A DNA stretch of 64,000 nt. Source: Flavobacterium psychrotolerans. GTDB taxonomy: Bacteria > Bacteroidota > Bacteroidia > Flavobacteriales > Flavobacteriaceae. The notes beneath the pieces are model-generated. The model saw nothing but the letters and a program-made list of their open reading frames with translations, ran no database searches and was not told the DNA's origin. Both the position numbers and the translations under genes were made by a program. Shown here piece by piece: positions 8,802 through 17,485 of this stretch (the stretch's first letter is position 1; each line of letters begins with the position of its first letter). Location: contig NZ_QCZI01000006.1 in assembly GCF_003097635.1 (NCBI RefSeq), forward strand, positions 124,001-188,000, given 5' to 3'.

Positions 8802-9742
8802 ATTGTTTTTTGTATTTTAAAATTCAACACATAATAGCTTCCGATAAGTACAGGCAATACCACATTTAAAAACCACATTAGGGTCGTAATAAAAACCACA
8901 ATCCATTCGTTTACGCCTAATAATCCGAAGAAATAAACGGCAACGCTTCCTTTTACCGCAAAATCCAAAAACTGAAATGTAGGTAATGAGGATGCTAAAA
9001 AATAAATGCTGGTTATGGCGGACATTAACGTTAAATAAGGCAAATCGACATCAAAAGCCAGAAACAAAAAATAGTATTGATGGGAAAAAACGAGATAGCG
9101 ACAAAGTCCCAAAAGGATATTTTTTTGATGAATTGATTTCGGAATTTCATTAATTTTATGAATCAGTTTTTCAATGGAATAGCCTTTGATGGCAAATTTT
9201 TTCAAGAAAAAAGATAATAGGAAAAAGAGAATAGAAATCCCGAAGATTACAATTACAGTTTTGGTAGTAATTATATTGTAGTTGGCATTGAAATACAACA
9301 AGCCGAATATTCCAAAAACAATCGTCAAAATCATTTGAATTCCGTTGCAAATTAAATTCAAAAAGATAATTTTTTTTGCGACTGATTTTTCAAAAAACAG
9401 TGCTTTTCCAGCATATTCACCCAGACCATTTGGTGTGAAAATCCCCGCAGTCAAAGCACCTAATACTTGTGCCGTGGCTTCAGACAAAGAAATTTTACGT
9501 ATGAAGGAAACCAAATTCTGCCATTTTAAAATCTCAAAAAAACGATTTAAAAAACTCAACAACAAGATGAATAAAATCCCACTTATCGACTGATTTTTTT
9601 GGAACAAAACAATGAATTTCTGCCAATCGAGTTTGTCATTATTGGCCAATTGATTGTAAATAAAATAAAATGCGCCAGTTACAATCAGAACTTTGATTGT
9701 AAAAACAAGGAATTGTTTAGCTTTGTGGGGAATTGTAACCAT
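8798..9742 (-). CDS. Flippase-like / lysylphosphatidylglycerol synthase TM-domain protein
   Basis: A 314-residue polytopic protein with about eight membrane helices, matching the UPF0104/LPG_synthase_TM fold. The conserved FTPNGLGEYAGKALFF segment lies near residues 110-125. It has no C-terminal aminoacyl-transferase domain, so it is not a full MprF. Proteins of this type often sit beside glycosyltransferases and are thought to take part in lipid or glycolipid transfer across the membrane. The 4-base overlap with the family 2 glycosyltransferase supports a joint role in making an envelope glycolipid; that role is inferred. Confidence 0.82.
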   Translation of the reverse strand: MVTIPHKAKQFLVFTIKVLIVTGAFYFIYNQLANNDKLDWQKFIVLFQKNQSISGILFILLLSFLNRFFEILKWQNLVSFIRKISLSEATAQVLGALTAGIFTPNGLGEYAGKALFFEKSVAKKIIFLNLICNGIQMILTIVFGIFGLLYFNANYNIITTKTVIVIFGISILFFLLSFFLKKFAIKGYSIEKLIHKINEIPKSIHQKNILLGLCRYLVFSHQYYFLFLAFDVDLPYLTLMSAITSIYFLASSLPTFQFLDFAVKGSVAVYFFGLLGVNEWIVVFITTLMWFLNVVLPVLIGSYYVLNFKIQKTI

Positions 9743-9855
9743 TGTTGCAAAGTAAATGAAAACTCTTCACAATCCCGCAAGTTCACCTTCGCGAATTGTA
9801 GTTTTAATATAGTAAATAAACTTTATGATTTCGTGCCTTTGTGGCAAAATAAATT

Positions 9856-10407
9856 ATGGCAAACGAACGCATCATATTAGGAATTGACCCTGGAACCACG
9901 ATTATGGGTTTTGGATTGATAAAAGTTATTGGGAAAAACATGCAATTTCTGCAACTCAATGAATTGCAATTGTCTAAATACGACAACCATTATCAAAAAC
10001 TAAAAATCATTTTTGAACGCACCATTGAACTTATTGATACACATCATCCAGATGAAATTGCGATTGAAGCTCCTTTTTTTGGTAAGAATGTGCAGTCGAT
10101 GTTGAAATTAGGACGGGCGCAGGGCGTTGCCATGGCGGCAGGTCTTTCAAGGGATATTCCCATCACCGAATACGAACCCAAGAAAATAAAAATGGCGATT
10201 ACCGGCAACGGAAACGCCAGCAAAGAACAAGTGGCTAAGATGCTTCAGCAACTTTTAGGCTTAAAAGAATTACCCAAAAATCTGGACAGCACCGATGGAT
10301 TGGCTGCAGCAGTATGCCATTTTTTTAATTCGGGGAAAACAGTAGGTGAAAAGAGTTATACGGGATGGGATGCTTTTGTGAAACAGAATCAAGATAAAAT
10401 TAGATAA
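9856..10407 (+). CDS. ruvC: Crossover junction endodeoxyribonuclease RuvC
   Basis: A 183-residue Holliday-junction resolvase. The four acidic catalytic residues can be placed: Asp11 in GIDPGTT, Glu71 in AIEAPFF, and Asp144 and Asp147 in [10 protein letters not shown], at the spacing of the E. coli enzyme. It cuts four-way junctions that RuvAB migrates. The gene is read away from the flippase-like gene; hemW follows 85 bases downstream. ruvB is at 35.2 kb in this window, so the ruv genes are dispersed, as is usual in this phylum. Confidence 0.96.
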   Translation: MANERIILGIDPGTTIMGFGLIKVIGKNMQFLQLNELQLSKYDNHYQKLKIIFERTIELIDTHHPDEIAIEAPFFGKNVQSMLKLGRAQGVAMAAGLSRDIPITEYEPKKIKMAITGNGNASKEQVAKMLQQLLGLKELPKNLDSTDGLAAAVCHFFNSGKTVGEKSYTGWDAFVKQNQDKIR

Positions 10408-10492
10408 TTTGAAAATGTGACAATTTGAAAATTATTTCAAGGTTGGACAAATTCATTTCCAAATTTTAAATTCATAAAAATTTTAAATTAAA

Positions 10493-11626
10493 TTGAGCGG
10501 AATCTACATACATATCCCTTTTTGCAAGCAGGCTTGTCATTACTGCGACTTTCATTTTTCGACTTCGATGAAGAAGAAAGACCAGATGATTTTGGCTATG
10601 GCCAAAGAAATCCAAATGCGTAAAAGTGAGTTCAAAGATGAGGTAGTGGAAACCATTTATTTTGGTGGAGGAACGCCATCGGTATTGTCGGTTGACGAAA
10701 TAAGCCATCTGAGTGATGCTGTTTACAAGAACTATAATGTAATTGAAAACCCCGAGATCACGCTAGAAGCTAATCCCGATGATTTGTCTAAAGAACGAAT
10801 AATCGAATTATCGAAAAGTTCAATCAATCGTCTATCTATCGGAATTCAATCTTTTTTTGAAGACGATTTGAAAATGATGAACCGTGCTCATAATTCGGCG
10901 GAAGCCAAAAAATGTCTGGAATTAGCAACTCAATATTTCGACAATATTTCTCTCGATTTAATTTACGGAATTCCGGGAATGAGCAACGAAAAATGGAAAC
11001 AAAACATAGAAACAGCTTTGAGTTTTGGCATTCCGCACATTTCGAGTTATGCCTTGACGGTGGAGCCAAAAACTACCTTGAATAAATTGATTCAAACCGG
11101 AAAAATTGCCCAACCCAAAGACGAAGTTGCCGAAGCCCATTTTCGGATTTTGGTCGAAACGCTTGAAGCGAATGGTTTTGTTCATTATGAATTGTCGAAT
11201 TTCGGGAAAGAAAATTATTTTTCTAAAAACAATTCGGCCTATTGGTTGGGGGAAAAATACCTTGGAATTGGTCCTTCGGCACACAGTTATGATGGGGTTT
11301 CCCGGGGTTGGAATGTTTCAAATAATTCAATGTATTTAAAATCATTGGAGGAAAATAAATTACCCAACGAAACTGAAATTTTATCCAAATCCGATTGCTA
11401 CAACGAATACATTATGACCGGTTTGCGAACCATTTGGGGAGTTTCCTTGGGTAGAGTTGAGAAAGAATTTGGAAACGATTATTTAGACTATTTACAAAAA
11501 CAAGCGCAGAAATTCATCAATGACGACTTGCTTTTCATTGACCAGAAGATTTTAAAACCGACCACGAAAGGAAAGTTTTTGACGGACGGAATCGCCAGTG
11601 ATTTGTTTTACTTAAATTTGAAATAA
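10493..11626 (+). CDS. hemW: Radical SAM heme chaperone HemW
   Basis: A 377-residue radical SAM protein. The 4Fe-4S site is C11-x3-C15-x2-C18 followed by Asp-Phe (CHYCDF), the HemW/HemN pattern; FGGGTPS near residue 58 is the SAM-binding glycine motif. The C-terminal HemN_C region ends the protein. Length and the absence of the longer HemN N-terminal extension favour HemW, which inserts heme into respiratory enzymes, over oxygen-independent coproporphyrinogen oxidase. The start is TTG at 10493: it gives the conserved MSGIYIHIPFC beginning, and no ATG lies before the cysteine cluster. Confidence 0.93.
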   Translation: MSGIYIHIPFCKQACHYCDFHFSTSMKKKDQMILAMAKEIQMRKSEFKDEVVETIYFGGGTPSVLSVDEISHLSDAVYKNYNVIENPEITLEANPDDLSKERIIELSKSSINRLSIGIQSFFEDDLKMMNRAHNSAEAKKCLELATQYFDNISLDLIYGIPGMSNEKWKQNIETALSFGIPHISSYALTVEPKTTLNKLIQTGKIAQPKDEVAEAHFRILVETLEANGFVHYELSNFGKENYFSKNNSAYWLGEKYLGIGPSAHSYDGVSRGWNVSNNSMYLKSLEENKLPNETEILSKSDCYNEYIMTGLRTIWGVSLGRVEKEFGNDYLDYLQKQAQKFINDDLLFIDQKILKPTTKGKFLTDGIASDLFYLNLK

Positions 11627-11632
11627 AAAAAT

Positions 11633-12034
11633 ATGATTACCGTTTCAACCGATAAAACGAAGCTAGATGTTCCTTTCATTCAAAATTTTTTGAAAGATAT
11701 ATATTGGGCGGCTGGAAGAACGATTGACGAAGTGCAAATTTGCATCGACAGTTCGGTTTGTTTCGGAATTTATTTGGATGATGTTCAAATAGGTTTTGGT
11801 AGAGTGATTACAGATTTTGTGGTTTTTGGCTATTTGATGGATGTTTTTATCGCTGAAGAATATCGAGGAAACGGTTATTCTTCCATTTTAATTAATGCAA
11901 TTATGAACGAGCCCGTTTTGAAAAACATTAAAATATGGCGGTTGGCAACATCAGATGCGCATTATTTATATGAAAAATTCGGTTTTAAGGCATTAGCACA
12001 CCCCGAAAAAATGATGGAAAAAGTAACAATATGA
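11633..12034 (+). CDS. GNAT family N-acetyltransferase
   Basis: A 133-residue acetyltransferase. The acetyl-CoA-binding motif A is FIAEEYRGNGYSS near residues 72-84, a variant of the R/Q-x-x-G-x-G/A loop, and the Tyr of LYEKFGF near 114 is the usual motif B position. It starts 6 bases after hemW and its end overlaps the YjbR-like gene by 4 bases, so the three form an operon. The substrate cannot be read from sequence. Confidence 0.88.
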   Translation: MITVSTDKTKLDVPFIQNFLKDIYWAAGRTIDEVQICIDSSVCFGIYLDDVQIGFGRVITDFVVFGYLMDVFIAEEYRGNGYSSILINAIMNEPVLKNIKIWRLATSDAHYLYEKFGFKALAHPEKMMEKVTI

Positions 12035-12399
12035 ATTTAGAAACCTACTACGAATATTGCTTGTCCAAGAAAGGCACGACCGAACATTTTCCTTTCGACA
12101 AAGATACTTTGGTGTTTAAAGTAGGTGGAAAAATGTTTGCTTTATCGTCTTTGTTGCAATGGGAAAATGGTGAACCCAAAGTCAATTTGAAATGCAATCC
12201 TGATTATGCGCAGGAATTGCGAGCGCAATATGACGATATCCAGCCGGCGTTTCACATGAGCAAAGTACATTGGAACACCATTGCCATAAACAGCGATGTT
12301 TCGGATAAATTTGTCAAGGAATTGATTGACGATTCCTATGAATTGGTTTTCAAAAGTTTAACCAAAAAAATCCAAAGCGAAATTCTTGCCCCGAGTTAA
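12031..12399 (+). CDS. MmcQ/YjbR family protein
   Basis: A 122-residue protein of the MmcQ/YjbR (CyaY-like fold) family. It is recognised by the N-terminal LSKKGTTEHFPF, the VFKVGGKMFAL strand pair, and the central MSKVHWNTIAI segment. Members are small double-wing proteins described as DNA-binding; cellular role is not settled. It overlaps the GNAT gene by an ATGA junction and is the last member of the hemW operon. Confidence 0.88.
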   Translation: MNLETYYEYCLSKKGTTEHFPFDKDTLVFKVGGKMFALSSLLQWENGEPKVNLKCNPDYAQELRAQYDDIQPAFHMSKVHWNTIAINSDVSDKFVKELIDDSYELVFKSLTKKIQSEILAPS

Positions 12400-12484
12400 A
12401 TAATTTACCCAATAGGCGAAGCAATTAGAAAATTAGGCATTACTTTTGCAAAAAAAAATAGAACATTATTCAAATAAAAATATC

Positions 12485-13186
12485 ATGATTGACAATATAA
12501 AAAAATTCCTGAACGAAGAACAAGACCCAAAAGCCATCGAGAAAATCACGTCAAAACTGAATGATTTATTGATGAAAAACGAAGAAATTGGTTATATCGC
12601 CGTTCAAAAAAAGCCCGCTATTACCGTTTTTCCGGATAGTATCGTGGTAACCAATAAAAGAATCATCATTTGTCAACCCAAAAATATGGGACTTTCGATG
12701 AATTTCACTGATTTTACTTGGGGCGAAATTGAAGGAACTTTCATGAAAGAGAATATTTTGGGTTCGGAATTTTCGTTTTCAACCAAAACACAGATCCAAG
12801 TTTCCATCGATTATATTCCAAAAATTCAGGCCAGAAAAATTTCCACTTACGCCAAGGAACAATTGGATTTATTAAAAAATCCTGCGGTAAATCCTGTGGT
12901 TTCCGAAGAAGTAAAAGTTGAAATTCCAGAATATGTCCCAGAAGAAATCGTGGAAGAAGTAGAAACGGAAGAAGTTGTAAATTTTGCCAAAATTATGTCG
13001 GCAGTTTCTAATTATGCGGAGCCAATTATCCAAAACATGGCTGCTCCAGCTGAAAAATTAGCAAGCGAATTGACGCAAGACGAGCTTTTTGCCAAGCTTC
13101 AAAACTATAAAAAACTCCTAGACAACGGATTGATCTTACAGGGAGAATACGACGCTTTTAAAAAAGAAATTTTGAGTTATATGTAA
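12485..13186 (+). CDS. PH-domain and SHOCT-domain protein
   Basis: A 233-residue cytoplasmic protein. The ATG at 12485 is preferred to a TTG 39 bases upstream that adds only a lysine-rich lead. Residues about 40-135 form a bacterial PH-like domain (TVFPDSIVVTNKRIIICQP is its core strand pair). A Glu/Val-rich linker follows. The last 35 residues are a SHOCT short C-terminal domain (ELFAKLQNYKKLLDNGLI). SHOCT tails are thought to mediate oligomerisation. A strong terminator follows directly, so the gene is probably single. Function unknown. Confidence 0.83.
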   Translation: MIDNIKKFLNEEQDPKAIEKITSKLNDLLMKNEEIGYIAVQKKPAITVFPDSIVVTNKRIIICQPKNMGLSMNFTDFTWGEIEGTFMKENILGSEFSFSTKTQIQVSIDYIPKIQARKISTYAKEQLDLLKNPAVNPVVSEEVKVEIPEYVPEEIVEEVETEEVVNFAKIMSAVSNYAEPIIQNMAAPAEKLASELTQDELFAKLQNYKKLLDNGLILQGEYDAFKKEILSYM

Positions 13187-13202
13187 TTTACAAAATTTAT
13201 AA

Positions 13203-13244
13203 AAAACCAAACCCGACAAATTAAACTTGTCGGGTTTGGTTTTT
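13203..13244. terminator. Strong terminator after the PH/SHOCT gene
   Basis: A perfect 13-bp stem CCAAACCCGACAA / TTGTCGGGTTTGG (13207-13219, 13227-13239), with an A run before and a T run after it. Confidence 0.92.
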
Positions 13245-13340
13245 AACGAGTTTTTTTGATATTGTGTAATATGCTATTTTATACAACATGCAGAAGGTTT
13301 GAAATTAAAAAACCTTATTTTGTACCCATTTAAATTGTTT

Positions 13341-14585
13341 ATGATGCAGCAACAAAAAATCCTGATTATTGGTTTTGTTTGGCCGGAGCCCAACTCTTCG
13401 GGTGCGGGTACCCGGATGATGCAACTTATTGATTTGTTTCAGGAACACAATTGGAAAATCACGTTTGCCAGTGCCGCAGCCGACAGTGAATTCATGTTTG
13501 ATGTAACGACCATAGGAGTTGAAAAGGTTTCTATTGCTATTAATGATGCTACTTTTGATTCTTTTATTCAAGAATTAAATCCTTCCCTGGTGTTGTTCGA
13601 CCGTTTTGTTGTTGAGGAGCAATTTGGTTGGCGTGTGGCTGAAAATTGCCCAAATGCACTACGAATAATGGACACGGTAGATTTGCATTGTTTGAGACTG
13701 GCGCGTCAAAAAGCGAGTAAAGAAAAAACAGAATTAAAACAGGAAGATTTATTTTCCGATACCGCAAAAAGAGAAATTGCGAGCATTTTACGTTGTGATA
13801 TTTCATTATTGATTTCTGAAATTGAGATGGATTTGTTGCAAACGCATTTTAAAATTGACAAAAGCATATTGTATTATCTGCCCTTTTTGGTGGAAACAAT
13901 TAGGAAATCGACAGTGCAAAATTGGCCAAAATTTCAAGAAAGGAAAAATTTTGTATTTATTGGTAATTTTCTTCATGAGCCCAATTGGAACGCAGTTCAG
14001 TTTTTAAAAGAATCCATATGGCCATTGATTCGGAAACAATTGCCTAAGGTTTCCATGTTGATTTACGGAGCTTATCCTTCGCAAAAAGTATTGCAATTGC
14101 ACAAACCTGACGAACTTTTTTTTGTTTTAGGAAGGGCAGACAATGCAGAGGAAGTGGTGAAAAACGCCCGAATCGTTCTAGCTCCTCTACGTTTTGGCGC
14201 TGGTGCAAAAGGCAAGTTAATTGAAGCCATGCAATGTGGAACGCCAAGTGTGACAACTTCTATTGGTGCAGAATCAATGAATGGGAATTTACCTTGGAAC
14301 GGAATTATTGCCGATGAGATACAAAGTATTGTGGATGCTGCAATACGCTTGTACCAAGATCAAGTGCTCTGGCTAAAAGTACAGGAAAATGGAATTGAAA
14401 TTGTAAATAAACGGTATTCTAAAACCCTTTTTGGAAATGATTTTATTCAACATATTTTAGATGTCCAAAAGAATATGGAAAAACACCGATGGAATAATTT
14501 TATTGGATCAATTTTATTGCATCATACAGTGGCAAGCACTAAATATATGTCGCGCTGGATTGAGGCCAAAAACAAAAATAATTGA
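13341..14585 (+). CDS. GT-B fold glycosyltransferase (family 4-like)
   Basis: About 414 residues with a two-domain GT-B layout. The N-terminal Rossmann region opens with KILIIGFVWPEPNSSGAGTRM. The C-terminal nucleotide-sugar domain has FVFIGNFLHEPNWNAVQFL near residue 210 and the donor-binding stretch APLRFGAGAKGKLIEAM near 290, with the conserved Glu of the EX7E-type motif. ATG codons at 13341 and 13344 are both possible starts; an upstream TTG is less likely. The gene stands alone between two strong terminators. It probably adds a sugar to an envelope glycan, with acceptor unknown. Confidence 0.88.
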   Translation: MMQQQKILIIGFVWPEPNSSGAGTRMMQLIDLFQEHNWKITFASAAADSEFMFDVTTIGVEKVSIAINDATFDSFIQELNPSLVLFDRFVVEEQFGWRVAENCPNALRIMDTVDLHCLRLARQKASKEKTELKQEDLFSDTAKREIASILRCDISLLISEIEMDLLQTHFKIDKSILYYLPFLVETIRKSTVQNWPKFQERKNFVFIGNFLHEPNWNAVQFLKESIWPLIRKQLPKVSMLIYGAYPSQKVLQLHKPDELFFVLGRADNAEEVVKNARIVLAPLRFGAGAKGKLIEAMQCGTPSVTTSIGAESMNGNLPWNGIIADEIQSIVDAAIRLYQDQVLWLKVQENGIEIVNKRYSKTLFGNDFIQHILDVQKNMEKHRWNNFIGSILLHHTVASTKYMSRWIEAKNKNN

Positions 14586-14644
14586 TTTGTGTGATTCCCC
14601 TCTTAAGGAAACCGCTATGGACTTAATGATATATGGCATAAAAT

Positions 14645-14690
14645 GAGCAGGAGCCAATGTTAAATGACACTTAACTTTGGCTCCTGCTTT
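14645..14690. terminator. Convergent bidirectional terminator
   Basis: Eleven-bp stem GCAGGAGCCAA / TTGGCTCCTGC plus an inner 5-bp stem GTTAA / TTAAC. It lies between the convergent glycosyltransferase and universal stress protein genes. Confidence 0.9.
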
Positions 14691-14708
14691 ATTATTGGTA
14701 ATCGGAAT

Positions 14709-15536
14709 TTATATTTTAAAAGTAATCACGGGTCTACTGGCATGATTCACTAGGTCTTCACTAACGCTTCCGTTAAAGAAATGAGCCAATCCGTTTCGTC
14801 TTCCATGGGTACACATGCCAATTATATCGGCATTTACGCTATTGGCAAAATTCAAAACTCCTTTTTCGATATTTACGTCATTATATATGTGTAACGAGTA
14901 ATTATTATAATCAAATTCTTTTATAAAATCACTCATTATTTTTTCTGCAACAAGAGTAGGTTTAAAGTTGCCTGGTGTATTTATCATTACCAAACTTAAA
15001 TCTGAATTGAACGCTTTAGCAAACTCAATCAATTTTTTGAATGGTTTTTTGATTTCCTCTGAGAAATCAGAAGCAAAAACAAAATTTATGGCTTTAAAAT
15101 CGGCAGTACTGTTTTTAATAGTCAATACAGGAACGTCAGAGAAACGGACTACTTTTTCAGTATTGGACCCAATTAACATTTCTTGAAATCCGTTTGAGCC
15201 ATGAGATCCCATCACAATAAAATCGACATTATTTATTTTGCTAATGGCTAAAATTCCTTCAAATGCTTTGTCAAACTGGATAATTTCAGAAACAGGAATC
15301 CCTTCAAGAAAATCGGAATCCATTAATTCTTCAAGTTTGCTAATAGCTTTATTTTTAAAAAACATGATTTCAGGAATATCGTGCCCGCTACCAATAGCAT
15401 CACCTGCTTGATTAGGCAATTCTAGCATATGCAATAAAATAATTTCACTATTGTTTTCTTTTGCTATTTGAGCGGCAACTCTCAACGCATATTCTGCATA
15501 TTCGGAAAAGTCCGTGGGAACTAAGATTCTTTTCAT
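14709..15536 (-). CDS. Tandem universal stress protein (UspA family)
   Basis: A 275-residue protein with two UspA domains. Domain 1 (1-145) carries the ATP-binding loop GSHGSNGFQEMLIGSNTE near 112-130. Domain 2 (about 150-275) has the variant CTHGRRNGLAHFFNGSVSE near 243-262. It begins with MKRILVPTDFSE, the usual USP start. Cytoplasmic; likely binds ATP and takes part in a stress or starvation response. Single gene, divergent from the rimP operon, and ended by a convergent hairpin. Confidence 0.94.
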   Translation of the reverse strand: MKRILVPTDFSEYAEYALRVAAQIAKENNSEIILLHMLELPNQAGDAIGSGHDIPEIMFFKNKAISKLEELMDSDFLEGIPVSEIIQFDKAFEGILAISKINNVDFIVMGSHGSNGFQEMLIGSNTEKVVRFSDVPVLTIKNSTADFKAINFVFASDFSEEIKKPFKKLIEFAKAFNSDLSLVMINTPGNFKPTLVAEKIMSDFIKEFDYNNYSLHIYNDVNIEKGVLNFANSVNADIIGMCTHGRRNGLAHFFNGSVSEDLVNHASRPVITFKI

Positions 15537-15643
15537 AATTAAAAGGGTAAAATTTTGGTTAAAATTAGTTTAATAAAAAATAAAGCAATAAAGATAATAT
15601 TTTTTTTCATCTAACAATGGTTTTTAATTTATAAAAAAAACAC

Positions 15644-15651
15644 TATATTTG
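15644..15651 (+). promoter_or_regulatory. -7 box of the rimP-nusA-infB operon promoter
   Basis: TATATTTG matches TAnnTTTG exactly and is followed by GC, as is common. No clear TTTG lies at the -33 position; only T-rich sequence is there. It implies a start near 15657 and a leader of about 56 bases that contains the hairpin at 15680-15705. Confidence 0.7.
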
Positions 15652-15679
15652 CACCGTTATTTATTAAAAATAAGATAAT

Positions 15680-15705
15680 GAGGCACGCATTGCGTGCCTC
15701 TTTTT
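15680..15705 (+). promoter_or_regulatory. Terminator-like hairpin in the rimP leader (candidate attenuator)
   Basis: GAGGCACGC / GCGTGCCTC (9 bp, 3-base loop) followed by TTTTT. It ends 7 bases before the rimP ATG and lies downstream of the -7 box. The gene on its left is read the other way, so it cannot be the terminator of an upstream + strand gene. It is best read as a leader attenuator or a translation-modulating hairpin. Confidence 0.7.
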
Positions 15706-15712
15706 ATAAAAT

Positions 15713-16177
15713 ATGACATTTAAAGAAAGAGTTTCCGAATTGATTGATGAGGCGCTGTTAGAAAAACCATCTGTTTTTTTAATAGATTTGACTATTACAG
15801 ATAGTTATAAAATTATTGTAACTTTAGATGATGATACTGGAGTGGTTTTGCAGGACTGCATTGATATTAGTCGGGCAATCGAAAACAACTTAGATAGGGA
15901 AGAACAAGATTTTTCTCTCGAAGTGGCTTCTGTGGGAGTTGGTTCGGTATTAAAAATCACAAGGCAATACAAGAAAAATATAGGCAGAACCTTGATCGTA
16001 AAATTGGCTACAGAAACAATTGAAGCGCAATTAGTGGACGCTAACGAGGAATTTATTACCTTAGCGTGGCAAGCAAGGGAGCCGAAAAAGATTGGCAAAG
16101 GAAAGGAAACTGTTCAGAAAAGACAGGATATTCCTTACGCGGAAATAAAAGAAGCAATTGTTACAGTAACATTTTAA
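15713..16177 (+). CDS. rimP: Ribosome maturation factor RimP
   Basis: A 154-residue RimP, needed for maturation of the 30S subunit. The N-terminal alpha/beta domain contains [19 protein letters not shown] near residues 42-60. The [10 protein letters not shown] segment near 77-86 is the Bacteroidota form of the LEVSSPG motif. A C-terminal SH3-like domain follows. It is first in the conserved rimP-nusA-infB operon, 13 bases before nusA. The leader hairpin just upstream suggests control by attenuation. Confidence 0.95.
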   Translation: MTFKERVSELIDEALLEKPSVFLIDLTITDSYKIIVTLDDDTGVVLQDCIDISRAIENNLDREEQDFSLEVASVGVGSVLKITRQYKKNIGRTLIVKLATETIEAQLVDANEEFITLAWQAREPKKIGKGKETVQKRQDIPYAEIKEAIVTVTF

Positions 16178-16190
16178 TTAAAAAGTTGGC

Positions 16191-17435
16191 ATGGAAAATT
16201 TAGCATTAATCGATTCATTTTCAGAGTTTAAAGACGATAAACTTATTGATCGTGTAACGCTTATGGCGATTTTAGAAGATGTATTTAGAAATGCATTGAA
16301 GAAAAAATTTGGTTCAGATGATAATTTTGACATAATTATCAATCCTGATAAAGGAGATATGGAGATATGGCAAAGAAGAGTTATCGTTGCTGATGATGAT
16401 TTAGATTTGGATCATTTGGAAATCACCCTTACCGAAGCCAGAAAAATTGAGCCCGATTTTGAAATTGGCGAAGAAGTTTCGGAAGAAGTAAAATTAATTG
16501 ATTTAGGGAGAAGAGCCATATTGGCCTTGCGCCAGAATTTAATTTCTAAAATACACGAACACGATAACACGAATCTTTATAAACAATTTAAAGATTTAAT
16601 AGGTGAAATTTATACTGCCGAGGTACATCACGTGCGTCCAAGAGTAGTTATTTTAGTTGATGATGAAGGAAACGAAATTATACTGCCAAAAGAAAAGCAA
16701 ATTCCATCTGATTTTTTCCGTAAGGGAGATAATGTTCGCGGAATCATTGAAAGCGTAGAGTTAAAAGGAAATAAACCTCAAATTATTATGTCTAGGACTT
16801 CTGAAAAGTTCTTGGAAAAATTGTTTGAACAAGAAATTCCTGAAGTTGCGGATGGGTTAATCTTGGTGAAAAATGTAGTGAGAATTCCTGGTGAAAAAGC
16901 AAAGGTAGCCGTAGATTCTTATGATGACAGAATCGATCCTGTTGGCGCTTGTGTGGGAATGAAGGGCTCTCGTATTCATGGAATTGTGCGTGAATTAGGA
17001 AATGAAAATATTGATGTTATTAATTATACCAGTAACATTCAATTGTATATAACAAGAGCATTAAGCCCTGCAAAAGTATCTTCCATCAAAATTAATGAGG
17101 AAACTAAAAGAGCAGAAGTATTCTTGAAATTAGAAGAAGTGTCAAAAGCAATAGGCCGTGGTGGACATAATATTAAACTAGCAGGTCAATTAACGGGTTA
17201 CGAGTTGGATGTAATTAGAGAAGGTAACGTTGCGGAAGAAGAGGATGATGTTGAATTGACCGAATTTTCCGACGAAATTGAAGCTTGGGTAATTCAAGAA
17301 TTTGCAAAAATTGGTTTAGATACCGCAAGAAGCATTTTGAAACAAGATGTTAACGATTTAGTAAGAAGAACAGACCTAGAAGAGGAAACGATTTTAGATG
17401 TAATGCGCATATTGAAGGATGAATTTAATGTATAA
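16191..17435 (+). CDS. nusA: Transcription termination/antitermination factor NusA
   Basis: A 414-residue NusA: N-terminal RNA-polymerase-binding domain, then an S1 domain near residues 130-200, then two KH domains (GACVGMKGSRIHGIVRELG near 253 and KAIGRGGHNIKLA near 320). It lacks the C-terminal acidic repeats of E. coli NusA, in keeping with its shorter length. It modulates pausing, termination and antitermination at RNA polymerase. Its place behind a leader hairpin makes self-control plausible but unproven. Confidence 0.96.
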   Translation: MENLALIDSFSEFKDDKLIDRVTLMAILEDVFRNALKKKFGSDDNFDIIINPDKGDMEIWQRRVIVADDDLDLDHLEITLTEARKIEPDFEIGEEVSEEVKLIDLGRRAILALRQNLISKIHEHDNTNLYKQFKDLIGEIYTAEVHHVRPRVVILVDDEGNEIILPKEKQIPSDFFRKGDNVRGIIESVELKGNKPQIIMSRTSEKFLEKLFEQEIPEVADGLILVKNVVRIPGEKAKVAVDSYDDRIDPVGACVGMKGSRIHGIVRELGNENIDVINYTSNIQLYITRALSPAKVSSIKINEETKRAEVFLKLEEVSKAIGRGGHNIKLAGQLTGYELDVIREGNVAEEEDDVELTEFSDEIEAWVIQEFAKIGLDTARSILKQDVNDLVRRTDLEEETILDVMRILKDEFNV

Positions 17436-17485
17436 TTAATTTCTTCTAACTTCACAACAACAAAAAGGTAATAATAAAAAGGTTT

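Noticed and set aside
9599..9880. Plus-strand frame of 93 codons opposite the flippase-like gene
   Set aside because: It overlaps the start of a clear minus-strand gene and runs into ruvC in another frame.
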